From positions 1 to 7,150 of the forward strand of contig JALVLE010000394.1 in assembly GCA_027033555.1 (NCBI GenBank): 7,150 nt of DNA, in the 5' to 3' direction. The notes beneath the pieces were generated by a model. The model saw only the letters and a list, made by a program, of their open reading frames with translations. It did not search any database and was not told the origin of the DNA. Made by a program: the position numbers and the translations under genes. The stretch is from Caldifarciminota bacterium. GTDB taxonomy: Bacteria > Hydrothermota > Hydrothermia > UBA1063 > CAJXJZ01. Shown in pieces: positions 6,549-7,150 of this stretch. Numbering within the stretch: the first letter of the stretch is position 1; each line of letters opens with the position of its first letter.

Positions 6549-7150
6549 TTGTTATCTCCCTGTAAATGGTTTCCTCAGCGTCATGGGGAAAAAGATTGTA
6601 AAGATTTTCCCCGAGCTTTGCTCCCTCTTTTTCCAAAATACCTGTGTATTTTTTGATGTTTTCTGGTGTTAAATCCTTTTCAAGAAGTAATAATCCAGCG
6701 TTTTTCCTCTGAATATACTCTGCATTATAGAATTGGTGATTATCCTGTGCAAAGGGGTATGGTACAAAAATTGTAGGTTTTTTGTGAAAAGATAATTCAT
6801 ATATACTGCCTGCTCCAGCCCTTGAAATTACAAAACTGGCAGCACTGTAAAGGATGCCTGGTCTGTCATGGAATGAAATAACAAGATGATTATCCCTTCT
6901 TTGGCCAAACATGGATGAAATTGTTTTAAAGTGTTTTCCCGCCTGTACCACAAAAAAGTATTCTGGCATGTGTTTTGAGCTCTCAAGGAGCTTTTGTGAA
7001 AGTTTTAGTGCCCCGAGGCTCCCTCCCATCACAAGAATAACCTTCCCTTCTCTTCTTATACCCAGCCTTTTTCTTGCTTCATCTTTTTTCAGCTTTATTT
7101 TTGCTTCGTCTCTTATTGGATTTCCTGAGAATACCACAGGACCTTTCAGG
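6529..7150 (-). CDS. murG: MurG, UDP-GlcNAc:lipid I GlcNAc transferase (C-terminal part, cut by window edge)
   Basis: Membrane-associated GT-B glycosyltransferase that adds GlcNAc to lipid I to form lipid II on the inner face of the membrane. About 206 residues are visible of a usual total near 350-370; the missing start lies beyond base 7150. The visible part begins near the domain linker (VVFSGNPIR, matching the family VTGNPVR) and covers the UDP-GlcNAc-binding C-terminal domain. GGSLGA (bases 7009-7026; family usually GGSQGA), ISRAGAGSIYEL with the ribose-contacting Glu, and QDNHQFYNA with the sugar-contacting Gln and Asn are all recognisable. The Leu in GGSLGA is a mild deviation. It overlaps murC by 20 bases. 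A GTG at 7137 is an internal codon, not a start, since the frame is open to the window edge and the homology continues across it. Confidence 0.96.
   Translation of the reverse strand, partial: LKGPVVFSGNPIRDEAKIKLKKDEARKRLGIRREGKVILVMGGSLGALKLSQKLLESSKHMPEYFFVVQAGKHFKTISSMFGQRRDNHLVISFHDRPGILYSAASFVISRAGAGSIYELSFHKKPTIFVPYPFAQDNHQFYNAEYIQRKNAGLLLLEKDLTPENIKKYTGILEKEGAKLGENLYNLFPHDAEETIYREITNDLGKV

Noticed and set aside
6724..6752. TTGCAC - 17 bases - TATAAT inside murG as a promoter for murC
   Set aside because: The TATAAT comes from codons for the conserved Tyr-Asn-Ala of MurG, and the -35 matches only 3 of 6 bases. Possible but not supported.
1..7150. Mobile elements, CRISPR arrays, tRNA or rRNA genes
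   Set aside because: No direct-repeat arrays, transposase-like frames or RNA gene signatures were seen. Apart from 357-423 the whole window is coding.

Overview
All recognisable genes lie on the minus strand and run right to left. The window is a division and cell wall (dcw) cluster from a peptidoglycan-making bacterium: murG (3' part) - murC - murB - ftsA - ftsZ - a B12-binding-like/radical SAM gene - an amidohydrolase (5' part). The DNA is AT-leaning, the proteins are rich in Lys, Glu and Ile, and ribosome binding sites are strong AGGAGG types. This would suit a low-GC, possibly anaerobic or thermophilic lineage outside the well-studied phyla. The phylum cannot be fixed from the sequence; FtsZ and FtsA are divergent enough to suggest a deep or poorly sampled branch.

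Right part (about 4334-7150): MurG (lipid II-forming GlcNAc transferase), MurC (UDP-MurNAc-L-alanine ligase) and MurB (UDP-enolpyruvyl-GlcNAc reductase) supply peptidoglycan precursors. They are packed with 20-base and 11-base overlaps, so they are almost certainly one translationally coupled transcript. Middle (about 1929-4331): FtsA, the actin-like membrane tether, and FtsZ, the tubulin-like ring GTPase, follow with gaps of 2 and 12 bases. No ftsQ/divIB or ddl lies between murB and ftsA.

Left part: a radical SAM protein related to the TIGR03960-type family (B12-binding-like N-terminus, CxxxCxxC cluster, C-terminal cysteine cluster) follows ftsZ. Its homologous N-terminus extends back to the ftsZ stop codon, but the only start-like codon there is ATA, overlapping the ftsZ TAA as ATAA and preceded by a good Shine-Dalgarno sequence. 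After its stop comes the only real intergenic gap, which carries a near-consensus sigma-70 type promoter. That promoter should drive a separate amidohydrolase gene, cut by the window edge, whose usual HxH metal motif reads HTY.

No RNA genes, CRISPR arrays, insertion sequences or other mobile elements were seen. The window is mainly core housekeeping. The points worth a second look are the candidate ATA start, the coupling of a radical SAM gene of unknown function to ftsZ, the divergent FtsZ/FtsA motifs, and the altered metal site in the amidohydrolase.
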